A stretch of 64,000 bases of DNA from Bacteroidales bacterium (GCA_017960605.1 JAGCYV010000045.1:22487-86486); one strand, 5' to 3'. Shown: positions 1 through 8,064, numbered from the stretch's first letter. Numbers and translations are program-made. The notes: a model not told the origin generated them from the sequence alone.

Positions 1-307
1 TCCCAAGAAGCAGCGCCGCGAGGCCATCAAGCTGGCCGAGAAGCAGTTGCTGGCCGACTACAAGGACGAAATCTCCAACTACACCTTCTCCCAGGGCCTG
101 GTGCTCATCAAGCTCATCGACCGCGAAACCAACCGCACCGCCTACAAGATTGTCGGCGAGTTGCGCGGCTCGCTGCGTGCCGGCCTCTACCAGACCCTCG
201 CCAAGCTCTTCGGCTACAACCTCAAAGACGCCTTCGATCCCCAGCACGACGCCAAGGACGACCTCATCGACCGCATCTGCATCTCCATCGAACGCGGACA
301 GATTTGA
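1..307 (+). CDS. DUF4294 family protein, 3' part (5' end outside window)
   Basis: The reading frame is open from the window edge (first full codon at base 2) to TGA at 305-307, so only the C-terminal 101 residues are visible. The piece begins KKQRREAIKLAEKQLL and continues through GLVLIKLIDRETNRT and GSLRAGLYQTLAKLFGY, which I recognise as the conserved core of DUF4294, a Bacteroidetes-restricted family of unknown function. Family members are often exported, but no signal peptide can be judged here because the start is missing. The stop overlaps a possible TTG start of the next gene, so the two are probably co-transcribed. Family assignment is from recall of the motif; function is unknown. 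Confidence 0.75.
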   Translation, partial: PKKQRREAIKLAEKQLLADYKDEISNYTFSQGLVLIKLIDRETNRTAYKIVGELRGSLRAGLYQTLAKLFGYNLKDAFDPQHDAKDDLIDRICISIERGQI

Positions 308-312
308 CCACC

Positions 313-882
313 ATGAAAGGATACTGCCACCTCAAAACCGCCCCCCTGCGGGCCGACGCCTCCGACCGCAGCGAGATGGTGAACCAGCTGCTGCTGGGCG
401 ACACCATGGAAATCATTGAACAACAGGAGAAATGGTCCCTCGTCACCTGCGACTATGACGGCTACCGCGGATGGGTTGATAACAAGCAGTACATCCCCTT
501 CGCCTCTGCGGCCGACCTCGCCGAACGCCTCTTCCTCGACACCCCCTACCTCTGGGGCGGCCGCTCGACCGGCGGCATCGACTGCTCGGGTCTTACCCAG
601 GTGTGTTTCAAGGCTTTGGGCATCTGGCTTCCACGCGACGCTTCGCAGCAGGTCACCTGTGGCGACGAGGTGTGTTTGTGCGACGTGCAACGCGACGACC
701 TCGCCTTCTTCCATAACCCGGAGGGGCGCATCGTGCATGTGGGCATCTGTCTCGGTGACGGGCACATCATCCACTCGTCGGGGTGCGTGCGCATCGATGT
801 ACTTGATTCCAAGGGTATTTACAACGAAAAAGCGCACGCCTACTCGCATGCGCTCCATTCCATCCGTCGGGTGAAAGCCTGA
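313..882 (+). CDS. NlpC/P60 family cysteine peptidase with SH3-like N-terminus
   Basis: A 189-residue protein. Roughly the first 65 residues look like a bacterial SH3 domain (GYCHLKTAPLRA...GWVD). The rest is an NlpC/P60 domain with the catalytic cysteine in GGIDCSGLTQ (Cys91), the histidine in VHVGICLGDG (His142) and a third polar residue in HIIHSSG (His154). Enzymes of this family cleave gamma-D-Glu-diaminopimelate bonds in peptidoglycan peptides. There is no signal peptide, so it resembles cytoplasmic muropeptide-recycling members (YkfC-like) more than secreted hydrolases; that is inference. ATG at 313 is chosen over an in-frame TTG at 304, which overlaps the upstream stop. It ends 4 bases from the convergent gene at 887. 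Confidence 0.85.
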   Translation: MKGYCHLKTAPLRADASDRSEMVNQLLLGDTMEIIEQQEKWSLVTCDYDGYRGWVDNKQYIPFASAADLAERLFLDTPYLWGGRSTGGIDCSGLTQVCFKALGIWLPRDASQQVTCGDEVCLCDVQRDDLAFFHNPEGRIVHVGICLGDGHIIHSSGCVRIDVLDSKGIYNEKAHAYSHALHSIRRVKA

Positions 883-886
883 CTCC

Positions 887-1492
887 TCAACCTTCCAACA
901 TCATCGACAGCATCCGCTTGTGCGACAGCGGAGCAGGGCAGGTACCGTCACGATACTCGTAGAGACATATATCATCGGTGGTAATCAGGTTCTTGCGTCG
1001 GCTGAGCTGCTCATCGTTGGCAAAACGCCGTCCCTCTTCCACCAGGCCGTGCAACGAGTCAACACCCTCCTTGCCATCAATCAACACCACATACTTAAGA
1101 CTCTCCATCTGAGGCATGATGCGGCGGAAGTGGCGATAGACCTCCCCGTTCTCGAGCACCAGCACCCTCACGCCCTTCAAGAGCGAGAGGTACTGCTCGG
1201 CCGTCAGGTTGGGCGACAGCTGTATCGGCGTGGCCCCCATCTGCATGATTCCAAGGTTGATACACACACATTCCGGGCGGGTGGAGCTGACCACACCCAC
1301 CCCTTCGCCCCGCTGCACGTTGCGGTGCAGCAGTGCGTAGCTGATCCAAGTGCTGCGACGGCGGTAGTCGGCGCGGCGCACATCCCGGCGGCGCACATCC
1401 GCGTCGCGGGTCAGATAATGAATATAACGCAGGGTCAGCTCCTGGCTGTCCAGCAGGTCGAACACACGTGTAGGGGTTTCGTCGTATCTCAT
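887..1492 (-). CDS. Short AMP-binding-like protein with degenerate P-loop
   Basis: A 201-residue protein similar to the N-terminal subdomain of acyl-CoA synthetases/AMP-binding enzymes: WISYALLHRNVQRGEGVGVVS, then RPECVCINLGIMQMGATPI, then KYVVLIDG. Where the family carries its nucleotide loop (YTSGTTGxPKG), this protein reads YEYRDGTCPAPLSHKR and stops 9 residues later. The ATP-binding loop and the entire C-terminal half are therefore absent, while normal members have 500-600 residues. It cannot be a working adenylating enzyme by itself; it could be a decayed remnant or a small repurposed protein. The ATG at 1492 is chosen because a Bacteroidetes -7 box lies about 30 bases upstream; longer in-frame extensions would run across that promoter. 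Confidence 0.6.
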   Translation of the reverse strand: MRYDETPTRVFDLLDSQELTLRYIHYLTRDADVRRRDVRRADYRRRSTWISYALLHRNVQRGEGVGVVSSTRPECVCINLGIMQMGATPIQLSPNLTAEQYLSLLKGVRVLVLENGEVYRHFRRIMPQMESLKYVVLIDGKEGVDSLHGLVEEGRRFANDEQLSRRKNLITTDDICLYEYRDGTCPAPLSHKRMLSMMLEG

Positions 1493-1521
1493 CGTAAATG
1501 GTTTTTTGTCGATTTCGGAGT

Positions 1522-1530
1522 GCAAAATTA
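1522..1530 (-). promoter_or_regulatory. Bacteroidetes -7 promoter box for the AMP-binding-like gene
   Basis: On the minus strand the sequence reads TAATTTTGC, matching TAnnTTTG followed by a pyrimidine. It lies about 30 bases upstream of the ATG at 1492. No clear -33 TTTG is present at the usual spacing. Confidence 0.5.
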
Positions 1531-1740
1531 CCACCTTTTTTCGTCCCGAGAAGAAAAATGGTTTGCAGAATTCGTCACTGGGACGCAAATGGCCGTTTTG
1601 GTGCCGAAAGTCATTATTTAGGGACGGAATTGCCACCAAAAATCATTTAACCCACCCTAAAAAAAGACCATCATTCCACCATATTTCCATCCCAAGAAAG
1701 GCCCAAGAAGACATATTTGCACCCACTCACCAGCATCTTC

Positions 1741-1964
1741 GTAACCGTCTGATACCAAGCCTTGAATCCGTTATGACCTAGTATTGACCTAGTATTGACC
1801 TAGTAATGACTATATAGAAAGTACTAGGTCATTGCCCAGTCACACCTTCATCATGCCCAAGGTTTTCTTTCATCATACTTGAACCATACTTTAGTCATAC
1901 TTGAATCATACTTTAGGCAAACGGGAGGGAATGGAGAAAGGTTGATAGGTTGATAAGGTGAAAG
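1741..1964 (+). repeat. Composite repeat element, copy A (11-bp arrays plus hairpin)
   Basis: This ~224-bp element contains two arrays with exact 11-bp pitch. The first is TGACCTAGTAT twice (1774-1795), then TGACCTAGTAA (1796-1806) and TGACTATATAG (1807-1817). TGACCTAGTA at 1796-1805 pairs perfectly with TACTAGGTCA at 1822-1831 to form a 10-bp stem. The second array is TCATACTTGAA, CCATACTTTAG, TCATACTTGAA, TCATACTTTAG (1873-1916). The element then ends with GGCAAACGGGAG and a GTTGATAG doublet. An inverted copy lies at 38085-38306 with more units in the first array. No protein is encoded and no transposase is nearby. Confidence 0.85.
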
Positions 1965-2007
1965 GAATTGAAAATTGAAAGGTGAACGGAGGAAGGTTAA
2001 GCTACCA

Positions 2008-2059
2008 TGAGGGGAATAAATTTGCACGGACGAAAAAAAGTGCGTATCTTTGCACTTTA
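2008..2059 (+). promoter_or_regulatory. lysS promoter module (copy 1 of a 52-bp dispersed repeat)
   Basis: The module carries a -33 TTTG at 2021-2024 and a -7 TATCTTTGC at 2045-2053, 20 bases apart. Transcription would start about 15-20 bases before the lysS ATG at 2076. The 52 bp match the miaB promoter region (35476-35527, minus strand) with only two mismatches, so this is a duplicated promoter cassette. Confidence 0.8.
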
Positions 2060-2075
2060 AAATTTATATTGCAAA

Positions 2076-3803
2076 ATGGCAGAACTTACTGAGCAAGAAC
2101 AAATACGCCGCAATTCGCTGGCCGAGTTGAAGAAGTTGGGCATCAACCCCTACCCCGCCGCATTGTACAAAGTGGATGCCGAAGCCGCCGACATCCTGGA
2201 GCGCTACCCGAAGGACAACAGCCTGTTCCAGGACATCAGCATCGCCGGCCGCATCATGAGCCGCCGCATCATGGGTGCCGCCTCGTTCGTGGAGCTGCAG
2301 GACCACACGGGACGCATACAGCTGTATATCAAGCGTGACGAGATTTGTCCCGACGAGGACAAGACCCTCTACAACACCGTGTTCAAACGCCTTCTGGACA
2401 TCGGCGACATCATCGGCGTGACGGGCTATGTGTTTGTGACCCAGATGGGTGAGATCAGCATCCACGTGAAGAGCCTGACGGTGCTCAGCAAGAGCCTGCG
2501 TCCGCTGCCCATCGTGAAGGAGAAGGACGGTGTGGTGTATGACGCCTTCAGCGACCCCGAGCTGCGCTACCGCCAGCGCTATGTGGATTTGATTGTCAAT
2601 CCGCAGGTGCGCGAAACCTTCGTACAGAGAGCGATGATTGTCAACGAGATGCGCCAGTATTTCAACGAGCAGGGCTATCTGGAGGTAGATACACCTGTGC
2701 TGCAGAGCATCCCTGGCGGTGCCGCCGCAAGACCCTTCATCACGCACCACAACGCGTTGGACATCGACCTCTACCTGCGTATCGCCAACGAGCTGTACCT
2801 GAAGCGCTTGATTGTGGGCGGATTCAAGGGCGTGTATGAGTTCAGCCGCAACTTCCGCAACGAGGGCATGGACCGCACCCACAATCCCGAGTTCACCTGC
2901 ATGGAGATCTATGTAGCCTACAAGGACTACAACTGGATGATGCGCTTCGTGGAGACGATGCTCGAGCGCATCGCCATGCGCCTGCACGGCACCACGGAGG
3001 TGAAGGTGTGGGGCAACGACATCTCGTTCAAGGCTCCGTTCCGCAAGGCCCCGATGGTGGAGCTCATCAAGGAGGAGACAGGCATCGATGTGAGCGGCAT
3101 GGACGAGGAGCAGCTGCGCGAGGCCTGCAAGCAACTCGGCGTGGAGACCGACGCCACGATGGGCAAGGGCAAACTGATTGACGCCATCTTCGGCGAGAAG
3201 TGCGAAGCCAAGCTGATACAACCCACATTTGTAACGGATTACCCCATCGAGATGTCGCCCTTGTGCAAGCGTCACCGCGACAATCCCGAGTTGACGGAGC
3301 GCTTCGAGCTGTTCGTGTGCGGCAAGGAGCTGGCCAACGCCTACAGCGAGCTGAACGACCCGATAGACCAGTTGGGTCGCTTCCAGGAGCAGCTGAGACT
3401 CAGCGAGAAAGGCGACGACGAGGCCATGTTCATTGATATGGACTTCGTGCGCGCCCTCGAATACGGCATGCCTCCGACCAGCGGCATGGGCATCGGCATC
3501 GACCGCCTGGTGATGATGATGACCGGCGCCCAGAGCATCCAGGATGTGCTGCTCTTCCCGCAGATGAAGCCCGAGGTGCACGAGAAGTCGGGCGAGGACG
3601 AATCGGCCGACCTGGTCGCCCACGGGGTCGATGAGGCCTGGGTGCCCGTGCTGCAAAAGGCTGGTATCAAGACCTATGAGCAGTTGAAAGCCGCCAACCC
3701 CAACAAGCTCTTCAACGACCTGGGCGGCCTCCGCAAGAAGATGAAGCTCGACATCCCCGCCCTCAAACGGGAACAGTTTGACGAGTGGTTCAGTAAGAAT
3801 TAA
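2076..3803 (+). CDS. lysS: Lysyl-tRNA synthetase, class II
   Basis: The 575-residue protein charges tRNA-Lys with lysine in the cytosol. An OB-fold anticodon-binding domain occupies about residues 55-150. The class II catalytic core follows, with motif 2 ([15 protein letters not shown]) and motif 3 ([14 protein letters not shown]). The family signatures RYRQRYVDL and NPQVRETF are present. A C-terminal extension of about 70 residues follows the catalytic domain (E. coli LysRS has about 505 residues), as is usual for Bacteroidetes lysS. The start ATG follows the promoter module closely. Two small envelope genes follow on the same strand after 21 bases. Confidence 0.97.
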   Translation: MAELTEQEQIRRNSLAELKKLGINPYPAALYKVDAEAADILERYPKDNSLFQDISIAGRIMSRRIMGAASFVELQDHTGRIQLYIKRDEICPDEDKTLYNTVFKRLLDIGDIIGVTGYVFVTQMGEISIHVKSLTVLSKSLRPLPIVKEKDGVVYDAFSDPELRYRQRYVDLIVNPQVRETFVQRAMIVNEMRQYFNEQGYLEVDTPVLQSIPGGAAARPFITHHNALDIDLYLRIANELYLKRLIVGGFKGVYEFSRNFRNEGMDRTHNPEFTCMEIYVAYKDYNWMMRFVETMLERIAMRLHGTTEVKVWGNDISFKAPFRKAPMVELIKEETGIDVSGMDEEQLREACKQLGVETDATMGKGKLIDAIFGEKCEAKLIQPTFVTDYPIEMSPLCKRHRDNPELTERFELFVCGKELANAYSELNDPIDQLGRFQEQLRLSEKGDDEAMFIDMDFVRALEYGMPPTSGMGIGIDRLVMMMTGAQSIQDVLLFPQMKPEVHEKSGEDESADLVAHGVDEAWVPVLQKAGIKTYEQLKAANPNKLFNDLGGLRKKMKLDIPALKREQFDEWFSKN

Positions 3804-3824
3804 GCATCGCGTCAGTCACCTGCT

Positions 3825-4283
3825 ATGAAAAGAAGCGCAATATTGTCTGTTCTTCCGATAGTGACACTGCTATTGGTGGGCTGTGAAAGTCATACGGACT
3901 ACGTTATCCGTGGCACGCTTTATACAGACAGCACTAAGACCGCTGCCATTGCAGGCGACACACTGTATTTCCACGAGACGGAATATTTGAACCCAACATA
4001 TAAAGTATATCTTGGCCATGCTGTCACCAACATTCGAGGGCAGTGGGGTTTCCAATACATTCATGGATTGGACAATCCCTATATGACATCGGCAAATGCA
4101 AAGATGACAAAGCCAGAAAACCACTTGCTTATTACCCATGGCGGCGATACACTTTATTGGGACAATATTTATAGAAAAGATATGATCGAGGTGTGGCCTG
4201 GCTGTTGGCAACCACTTTGGAGACATCATTACCCCGATACCACCTCGACCGATAGCACAAAGTGGGAGGGAGTGCTGAGATGA
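3825..4283 (+). CDS. Putative lipoprotein of unknown function
   Basis: A 152-residue protein. The N-terminus MKRSAILSVLPIVTLLLVGC is a lipoprotein signal with the lipobox cysteine at residue 20, so the mature protein should be lipid-anchored in the envelope. The rest (for example DYVIRGTLYTDSTKTAAIAGDT) looks like a small beta-rich domain, possibly carboxypeptidase-regulatory-like, but I do not recognise a family. The gene overlaps the start of the following outer-membrane protein by four bases (ATGA), indicating translational coupling and perhaps a shared task. Confidence 0.7.
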   Translation: MKRSAILSVLPIVTLLLVGCESHTDYVIRGTLYTDSTKTAAIAGDTLYFHETEYLNPTYKVYLGHAVTNIRGQWGFQYIHGLDNPYMTSANAKMTKPENHLLITHGGDTLYWDNIYRKDMIEVWPGCWQPLWRHHYPDTTSTDSTKWEGVLR

Positions 4284-4876
4284 AACGGGTTGTCCTAGTG
4301 TTGGTCGGACTGTTGTGCCTTGCTCCTGTTTATGCTCAACAACCGGAAGACGGCGTGGCACGCCACTCGCTGAAAACAAACCTCCTGTCGAGCATTCTTA
4401 TACCTTCTGGATCATTCTCCTTTGATATCAACTATGAGTACAATATAGCACCTCGTTGGGCTGCAGCCATGGATTTAGGAAGTGCCTTTAACGGATCCGA
4501 ATCACAAGCTGTAACAACCCGTGCTATTTTCTTGCAACCGCAGTGCCGCTTCTATTTCAACGATCAGCGTCGTGCGGGGGTGATGCCCTTTGTTGGTTTG
4601 GGTATCAATCTTGCCCAAATATGGGAGCGTTTCGAATGCTATACGGGTAACGATGGCTGGGATATTCACACGGAATCCTACAAAGTCAGCGAACACGCAA
4701 TTCGTCCATCCATCGTATTCGGTCTCAAGCAGAATATACCTTTTGGTCTCACGATTGAGGAAACGGTAGGGATGCTTATAACGGATTACTATCGTCTTCC
4801 CAAGACGGTTTTCTATAATCTACTTCCAAACTTTATTACCACCCAGTTCGCCATCCGTATAGGTTGGGCTTTCTGA
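4280..4876 (+). CDS. Putative outer-membrane beta-barrel protein (DUF3575-like)
   Basis: A 198-residue protein with a cleavable signal peptide (MKRVVLVLVGLLCLAPVYA). The mature part shows alternating hydrophobic residues and aromatic strand ends: SLKTNLLSSILIPSGSFSFD, then NYEYNIAPRWAAAMDLG, and a final strand FITTQFAIRIGWAF ending in phenylalanine, typical of outer-membrane barrels. The pattern resembles DUF3575 proteins of Bacteroidetes, which often sit beside lipoproteins. The ATG at 4280 overlaps the upstream stop; a GTG- or TTG-type start 18 bases upstream is possible but would weaken the signal peptide. Cargo or partner is unknown. Confidence 0.65.
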   Translation: MKRVVLVLVGLLCLAPVYAQQPEDGVARHSLKTNLLSSILIPSGSFSFDINYEYNIAPRWAAAMDLGSAFNGSESQAVTTRAIFLQPQCRFYFNDQRRAGVMPFVGLGINLAQIWERFECYTGNDGWDIHTESYKVSEHAIRPSIVFGLKQNIPFGLTIEETVGMLITDYYRLPKTVFYNLLPNFITTQFAIRIGWAF

Positions 4877-4898
4877 AAACACAGTATATGGCACGATT

Positions 4899-5540
4899 AT
4901 GATTAAGCAATTCACTTTCAACCATTTCGAGGTCAATTGCTACCTCATCATCGACTCTGACAGCAAGCAGTGCGCCATCGTGGATCCGGCCTGCGAGGCC
5001 TCGTTCGAGGACGCACAGCTGACGCAATACATCGAGCAAGAACAGCTGCAAGTGACCCATATCCTGCTGACCCACGCCCATGTGGATCACATCGCGGGCT
5101 TGCGGCAGGTGTGCGAACACTACGGGCTGCCTGTCATCATGCATGCCGACGGACGGAAACTGCTGAAACAGGCCGAAGCCTACGGCAGCATCATGGGCTT
5201 TGCCGTAGATAACATGGGGGACCTGGAAATCAGCGAGATTGAAGATAACGAAGTGCTCCACGTCGGCAAAACGGAGGTGGAATGCCGCTATGTTCCGGGG
5301 CATTGCCCGGGGAGCATGTGCTTCGTGGTGCCTGACGAGAAGGCCGTCATCACCGGCGACGCGTTGTTCCACTTCAGCATCGGCCGCACCGACCTGCCGG
5401 GCGGCGATTACCCCACCCTCATCGAGAAACTCAAAGAACGCATCCTCACCCTGCCCGACGACTACCGCGTGCTTCCCGGTCACGGTATCGCCAGCCAGAT
5501 TGGCAAAGAGAAGAAATACAACTCGTTCCTGAATGCTTGA
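4899..5540 (+). CDS. MBL-fold metallo-hydrolase (glyoxalase II-like)
   Basis: A 213-residue cytosolic protein with the metallo-beta-lactamase zinc motif THAHVDH (His59, His61, Asp63, His64), a second histidine in VPGHCPGS, the bridging aspartate in ITGDALF, and the last histidine in LPGHG. The length and the compact N-terminal sheet match the glyoxalase II-like (YcbL) subgroup, which hydrolyses thioesters such as S-lactoylglutathione or related substrates. The true substrate in this glutathione-poor lineage is not clear. The last codons and the stop lie inside the first unit of an 8-bp tandem repeat that runs to the ung start. Confidence 0.85.
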   Translation: MIKQFTFNHFEVNCYLIIDSDSKQCAIVDPACEASFEDAQLTQYIEQEQLQVTHILLTHAHVDHIAGLRQVCEHYGLPVIMHADGRKLLKQAEAYGSIMGFAVDNMGDLEISEIEDNEVLHVGKTEVECRYVPGHCPGSMCFVVPDEKAVITGDALFHFSIGRTDLPGGDYPTLIEKLKERILTLPDDYRVLPGHGIASQIGKEKKYNSFLNA

Positions 5541-5588
5541 TTGCAGGATTGTTTGAATGCTTGATTGCTTGAATGCTTGAGTGATATG
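5533..5588 (+). repeat. 8-bp tandem array across the MBL stop and up to the ung start
   Basis: Seven units at 8-bp pitch: ATGCTTGA, TTGCAGGA, TTGTTTGA, ATGCTTGA, TTGCTTGA, ATGCTTGA, GTGATATG. The stop of the MBL gene (5538-5540) lies in the first unit and the ung ATG in the last. The units resemble the two arrays inside tilS (TGATTGYY), so this is one dispersed family. Confidence 0.8.
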
Positions 5589-6260
5589 GTAAAGATCGAT
5601 CCCAGTTGGTATGAGGTGCTGAAGCCTCAGTTTGAGGCTCCCTATTTTGCCCAGTTGAAAGAGTTTCTGGTGGCCGAACGCAGCCAATACACCTGCTATC
5701 CCCCCGGGAGCAGGATTTTTGCCGCCTTCGACAGCACACCGTTCGACAAGGTGAAGGTGGTCATCCTGGGACAAGACCCCTACCACGAAGCCGGACAGGC
5801 GATGGGCCTCTGCTTCTCGGTGCCTCAAGGCATTCAGGTACCGCCGTCGCTGGTGAATATCATCACGGAAATCAACTCCGACCTCGGCACCGACATTCCC
5901 AAGACCTGCGGCGACCTCAGCGGATGGGCCGAACAGGGAGTGCTGCTGCTCAACGCCACCCTCACGGTGCGTGCCCACCAGGCAGGCAGCCACCAACGGC
6001 ACGGATGGGAGACCTTCACCGATGCCGCCATCAGCGCCCTCAACGACCAGCGTCGAGATATCGTCTTCTTGCTGTGGGGCAGCTACGCCATCGCCAAGCG
6101 CAAACTCATCAACCCCAACCGGCACCATATCCTCACGGCGCCGCACCCGTCGCCCCTCTCGGCCTACAGAGGATTCTTCGGCTGCCACCACTTCAGCCGG
6201 GCCAACCAGTACCTCGCCGCCCACGGCCAGCAGCCCATTGACTGGAGCCGTATCCGCTAA
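5586..6260 (+). CDS. ung: Uracil-DNA glycosylase, family 1
   Basis: The 224-residue enzyme removes uracil from DNA at the start of base-excision repair. The water-activating loop GQDPYH (residues 62-67, catalytic Asp64) and the DNA-intercalation motif HPSPLSAYRG (His187) are intact, and the family signature VLLLNATLTV is present. The length matches the 220-230 residues usual for Ung. The ATG at 5586 is chosen; an in-frame TTG at 5565 lies within the 8-bp repeat array and would add residues absent from the family. No separate promoter is visible, so it may be co-transcribed with the MBL gene. Confidence 0.97.
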   Translation: MVKIDPSWYEVLKPQFEAPYFAQLKEFLVAERSQYTCYPPGSRIFAAFDSTPFDKVKVVILGQDPYHEAGQAMGLCFSVPQGIQVPPSLVNIITEINSDLGTDIPKTCGDLSGWAEQGVLLLNATLTVRAHQAGSHQRHGWETFTDAAISALNDQRRDIVFLLWGSYAIAKRKLINPNRHHILTAPHPSPLSAYRGFFGCHHFSRANQYLAAHGQQPIDWSRIR

Positions 6261-6298
6261 GCCCTTTTTCCCGTCAAATGTTAAAAAAGCAAAAATAT

Positions 6299-6330
6299 TT
6301 TGCTGGTTTGTTTTTGTATTGTATCTTTGC
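6299..6330 (+). promoter_or_regulatory. Promoter of the SPFH-ABC operon
   Basis: A -33 TTTG (6299-6302) and a -7 TATCTTTGC (6322-6330) are 19 bases apart, the standard Bacteroidetes arrangement. The leader of about 55 bases contains a 9-codon open frame (6343-6372, starting MKIISLELK), which could be a leader peptide or chance. Confidence 0.75.
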
Positions 6331-6391
6331 AATCGGAATGATATGAAAATAATATCACTTGAATTAAAATAAACAATTAAAATTCAACAAT

Positions 6392-7285
6392 ATGGAAAGC
6401 AAAGAGATTGCAAAGAAAATGACCGTAGTGAACAATGGGTTCCTACACCTTCTCATCAACATTGCCCTGCTGGCATTGGCGCTCTACCTGTGCATCAACG
6501 CCGGCGAGAACAACTTCACCCTTAGTGGCATCATCGGCGGCCTCTGCTGGATTCTGTGGGGCCTGCACATCGCCGGCTTCAAGCAGATGGTCATACAGCC
6601 CAACCACGCGCGCGTACTTACTTTCTTTGGCAAGTATGTCGGCACCGTGCGTGACAACGGCTTCTTCTGGACCAATCCCTTCTATGCCCGCAAGAAGATG
6701 AGTCTCCGTGCCGACAACATGGATGTGGAGCCCATCAAGGTGAACGACCGTAACGGCAACCCCATCATGATCGGCCTAGTGCTGGTGTGGAAGGTGGAGG
6801 ACACCTATCGCGCCTGCTTCGATGTGGAAGCCACCAGCTATAACAGCTTTGTAGCTGTGCAGAGCGACTCGGCCCTGCGCAAAGTGGCCAGCCTCTACGC
6901 CTACGACAACCTCGAGGACCAGAACGAGGTGACGCTGCGCAACGGCGGCGACGAGATCAACCGCCGTCTGGAGGCCGAAATCCGCAAGCATCTGGAGATT
7001 GCCGGCATCGAGGTGGTCGAGGCCCGCATCAACTACCTGGCCTACGCCCAGGAGATCGCCAGCGTGATGCTCAAACGGCAGCAGGCCGAAGCCATCATCG
7101 CCGCCCGCGAGAAGATTGTCGAGGGAGCCGTCTCGATGGTCGATATGGCGCTGAAGAAACTGGCCGCCGACAACGTGGTAGATATGGACGAAGAGCGCAA
7201 AGCCGCTATGGTGAGCAACCTGATGGTGGTGCTCTGCGGCGACGAAGGTCCCAGCCCTGTGATTAACACCGGAAGCATCTATTGA
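6392..7285 (+). CDS. SPFH/Band 7 domain membrane protein
   Basis: A 297-residue protein. Two hydrophobic stretches near the N-terminus (about residues 17-35 and 43-60) anchor it. They are followed by an SPFH (stomatin/prohibitin/flotillin) domain beginning around VIQPNHARVLTFFGKYVG, with the typical LVLVWKVEDTYRACF core, and by a helical region rich in Ala/Glu (LKRQQAEAIIAAREKIVEGA). SPFH proteins form oligomeric membrane scaffolds that organise lipid microdomains and regulate proteases or transporters. It heads an operon with an ABC exporter, so it may organise that transporter; this is inference from position. The next gene starts two bases after the stop. Confidence 0.88.
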   Translation: MESKEIAKKMTVVNNGFLHLLINIALLALALYLCINAGENNFTLSGIIGGLCWILWGLHIAGFKQMVIQPNHARVLTFFGKYVGTVRDNGFFWTNPFYARKKMSLRADNMDVEPIKVNDRNGNPIMIGLVLVWKVEDTYRACFDVEATSYNSFVAVQSDSALRKVASLYAYDNLEDQNEVTLRNGGDEINRRLEAEIRKHLEIAGIEVVEARINYLAYAQEIASVMLKRQQAEAIIAAREKIVEGAVSMVDMALKKLAADNVVDMDEERKAAMVSNLMVVLCGDEGPSPVINTGSIY

Positions 7286-7287
7286 TT

Positions 7288-8064
7288 ATGGAAGAGATAT
7301 TGAAGACGGAAGGGTTGACCAAGACCTTCAACCTGAGCCGCAAACAACAGAAGATTGAGAGGACGACCGCCAAACGCAAGGTGGCGGTGGATAACCTGAC
7401 CTTCAGCGCCTATCGTGGCGAGATATTCGGCCTGCTGGGTCCCAACGGAGCCGGAAAGACCACCACCCTGCGCATGCTCAGCACCCTTATCCGTCCCGAC
7501 AGCGGCGACGCCTGGCTCAACGGATGCAGCGTGGTCAGCCAGCCCGAAGAGGTGCGCGGAAAGATTGGTTTCCTCACCTCTGAACTGAAACTGGAGGACT
7601 TCTTCACCCCAAACTACCTGTTCGACTTCTTCAGCATGCTGCACGGCGTGGAAGAGGCGGAAAAAGAAAAGAGGAAGAAGGAGATGTTCGATCGCTTCGG
7701 CATCGACAAATTCGCCGAGGTGAAGGTGGCCAACCTGAGTACCGGCATGAAGCAGAAACTAAGCCTGGTCATCTCGCTGGTGCATAATCCCGAGATTATC
7801 ATCTTCGACGAACCCACCAACGGACTCGACGTGCTGACGGCCCGCACAGTGACCGACTACTTGCAGGAACTCCGCGACGAGGGCAAGACCATCATCCTCA
7901 GCACCCACATCTTCAGCCTGGTGGAACGCCTGTGCGACCGTGTGGGCATCATCATTGACGGCCGCCTCGTGGCCTGCGGGAACCTGGAGGATGTCTGCGA
8001 CGGCATGACCATCGAGGATCGATTCTTTGAGATGTACAAAGAAATGAAAGGAGGTGAAGAATGA
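7288..8064 (+). CDS. ABC transporter ATP-binding protein (NatA/ABC-2 type)
   Basis: A 258-residue nucleotide-binding subunit with Walker A GPNGAGKTTT, signature LSTGMKQK, Walker B IIIFDEPTNGLD and switch histidine in ILSTHIF. An insertion after the N-terminal strand (SRKQQKIERTTAKRK) is basic and unusual. It pairs with the downstream ABC-2 permease, which starts inside its stop codon (ATGA, 8061-8064). The pair resembles NatAB-type sodium or drug exporters; the substrate is unknown. The ATG at 7288 is preferred over TTG at 7282. Confidence 0.92.
   Translation: MEEILKTEGLTKTFNLSRKQQKIERTTAKRKVAVDNLTFSAYRGEIFGLLGPNGAGKTTTLRMLSTLIRPDSGDAWLNGCSVVSQPEEVRGKIGFLTSELKLEDFFTPNYLFDFFSMLHGVEEAEKEKRKKEMFDRFGIDKFAEVKVANLSTGMKQKLSLVISLVHNPEIIIFDEPTNGLDVLTARTVTDYLQELRDEGKTIILSTHIFSLVERLCDRVGIIIDGRLVACGNLEDVCDGMTIEDRFFEMYKEMKGGEE

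Larger units (their letters stand above)
1493..2075. other. 583-bp non-coding region between divergent genes
   Basis: This stretch separates the minus-strand AMP-binding-like gene from lysS. It holds the minus promoter (1522-1530), about 200 bp with nothing I recognise, the composite 11-bp repeat element (1741-1964), a short 7-bp (GAAAATT-like) repeat near 1965-1985, and the lysS promoter module (2008-2059). The open frame at 1506-1781 on the plus strand crosses the minus promoter, has no homology I recognise, and is not called a gene. Confidence 0.7.

Noticed and set aside
1506-1781. 91-residue open frame in the lysS upstream gap
   Set aside because: It crosses the minus-strand promoter and the composite repeat, and shows no homology that I recognise.
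1774-1916. CRISPR-like look of short direct repeats
   Set aside because: Units are only 11 bp, contiguous without spacers, and no cas gene is present.
2064-3656. 530-residue open frame antisense to lysS
   Set aside because: It mirrors the codon structure of lysS, has histidine/leucine-rich nonsense composition and no recognisable motif; lysS is certain.
6343-6372. Nine-codon leader peptide before the SPFH gene
   Set aside because: No repeated regulatory codons and no attenuator hairpin follow; could be chance, so not listed as a gene.
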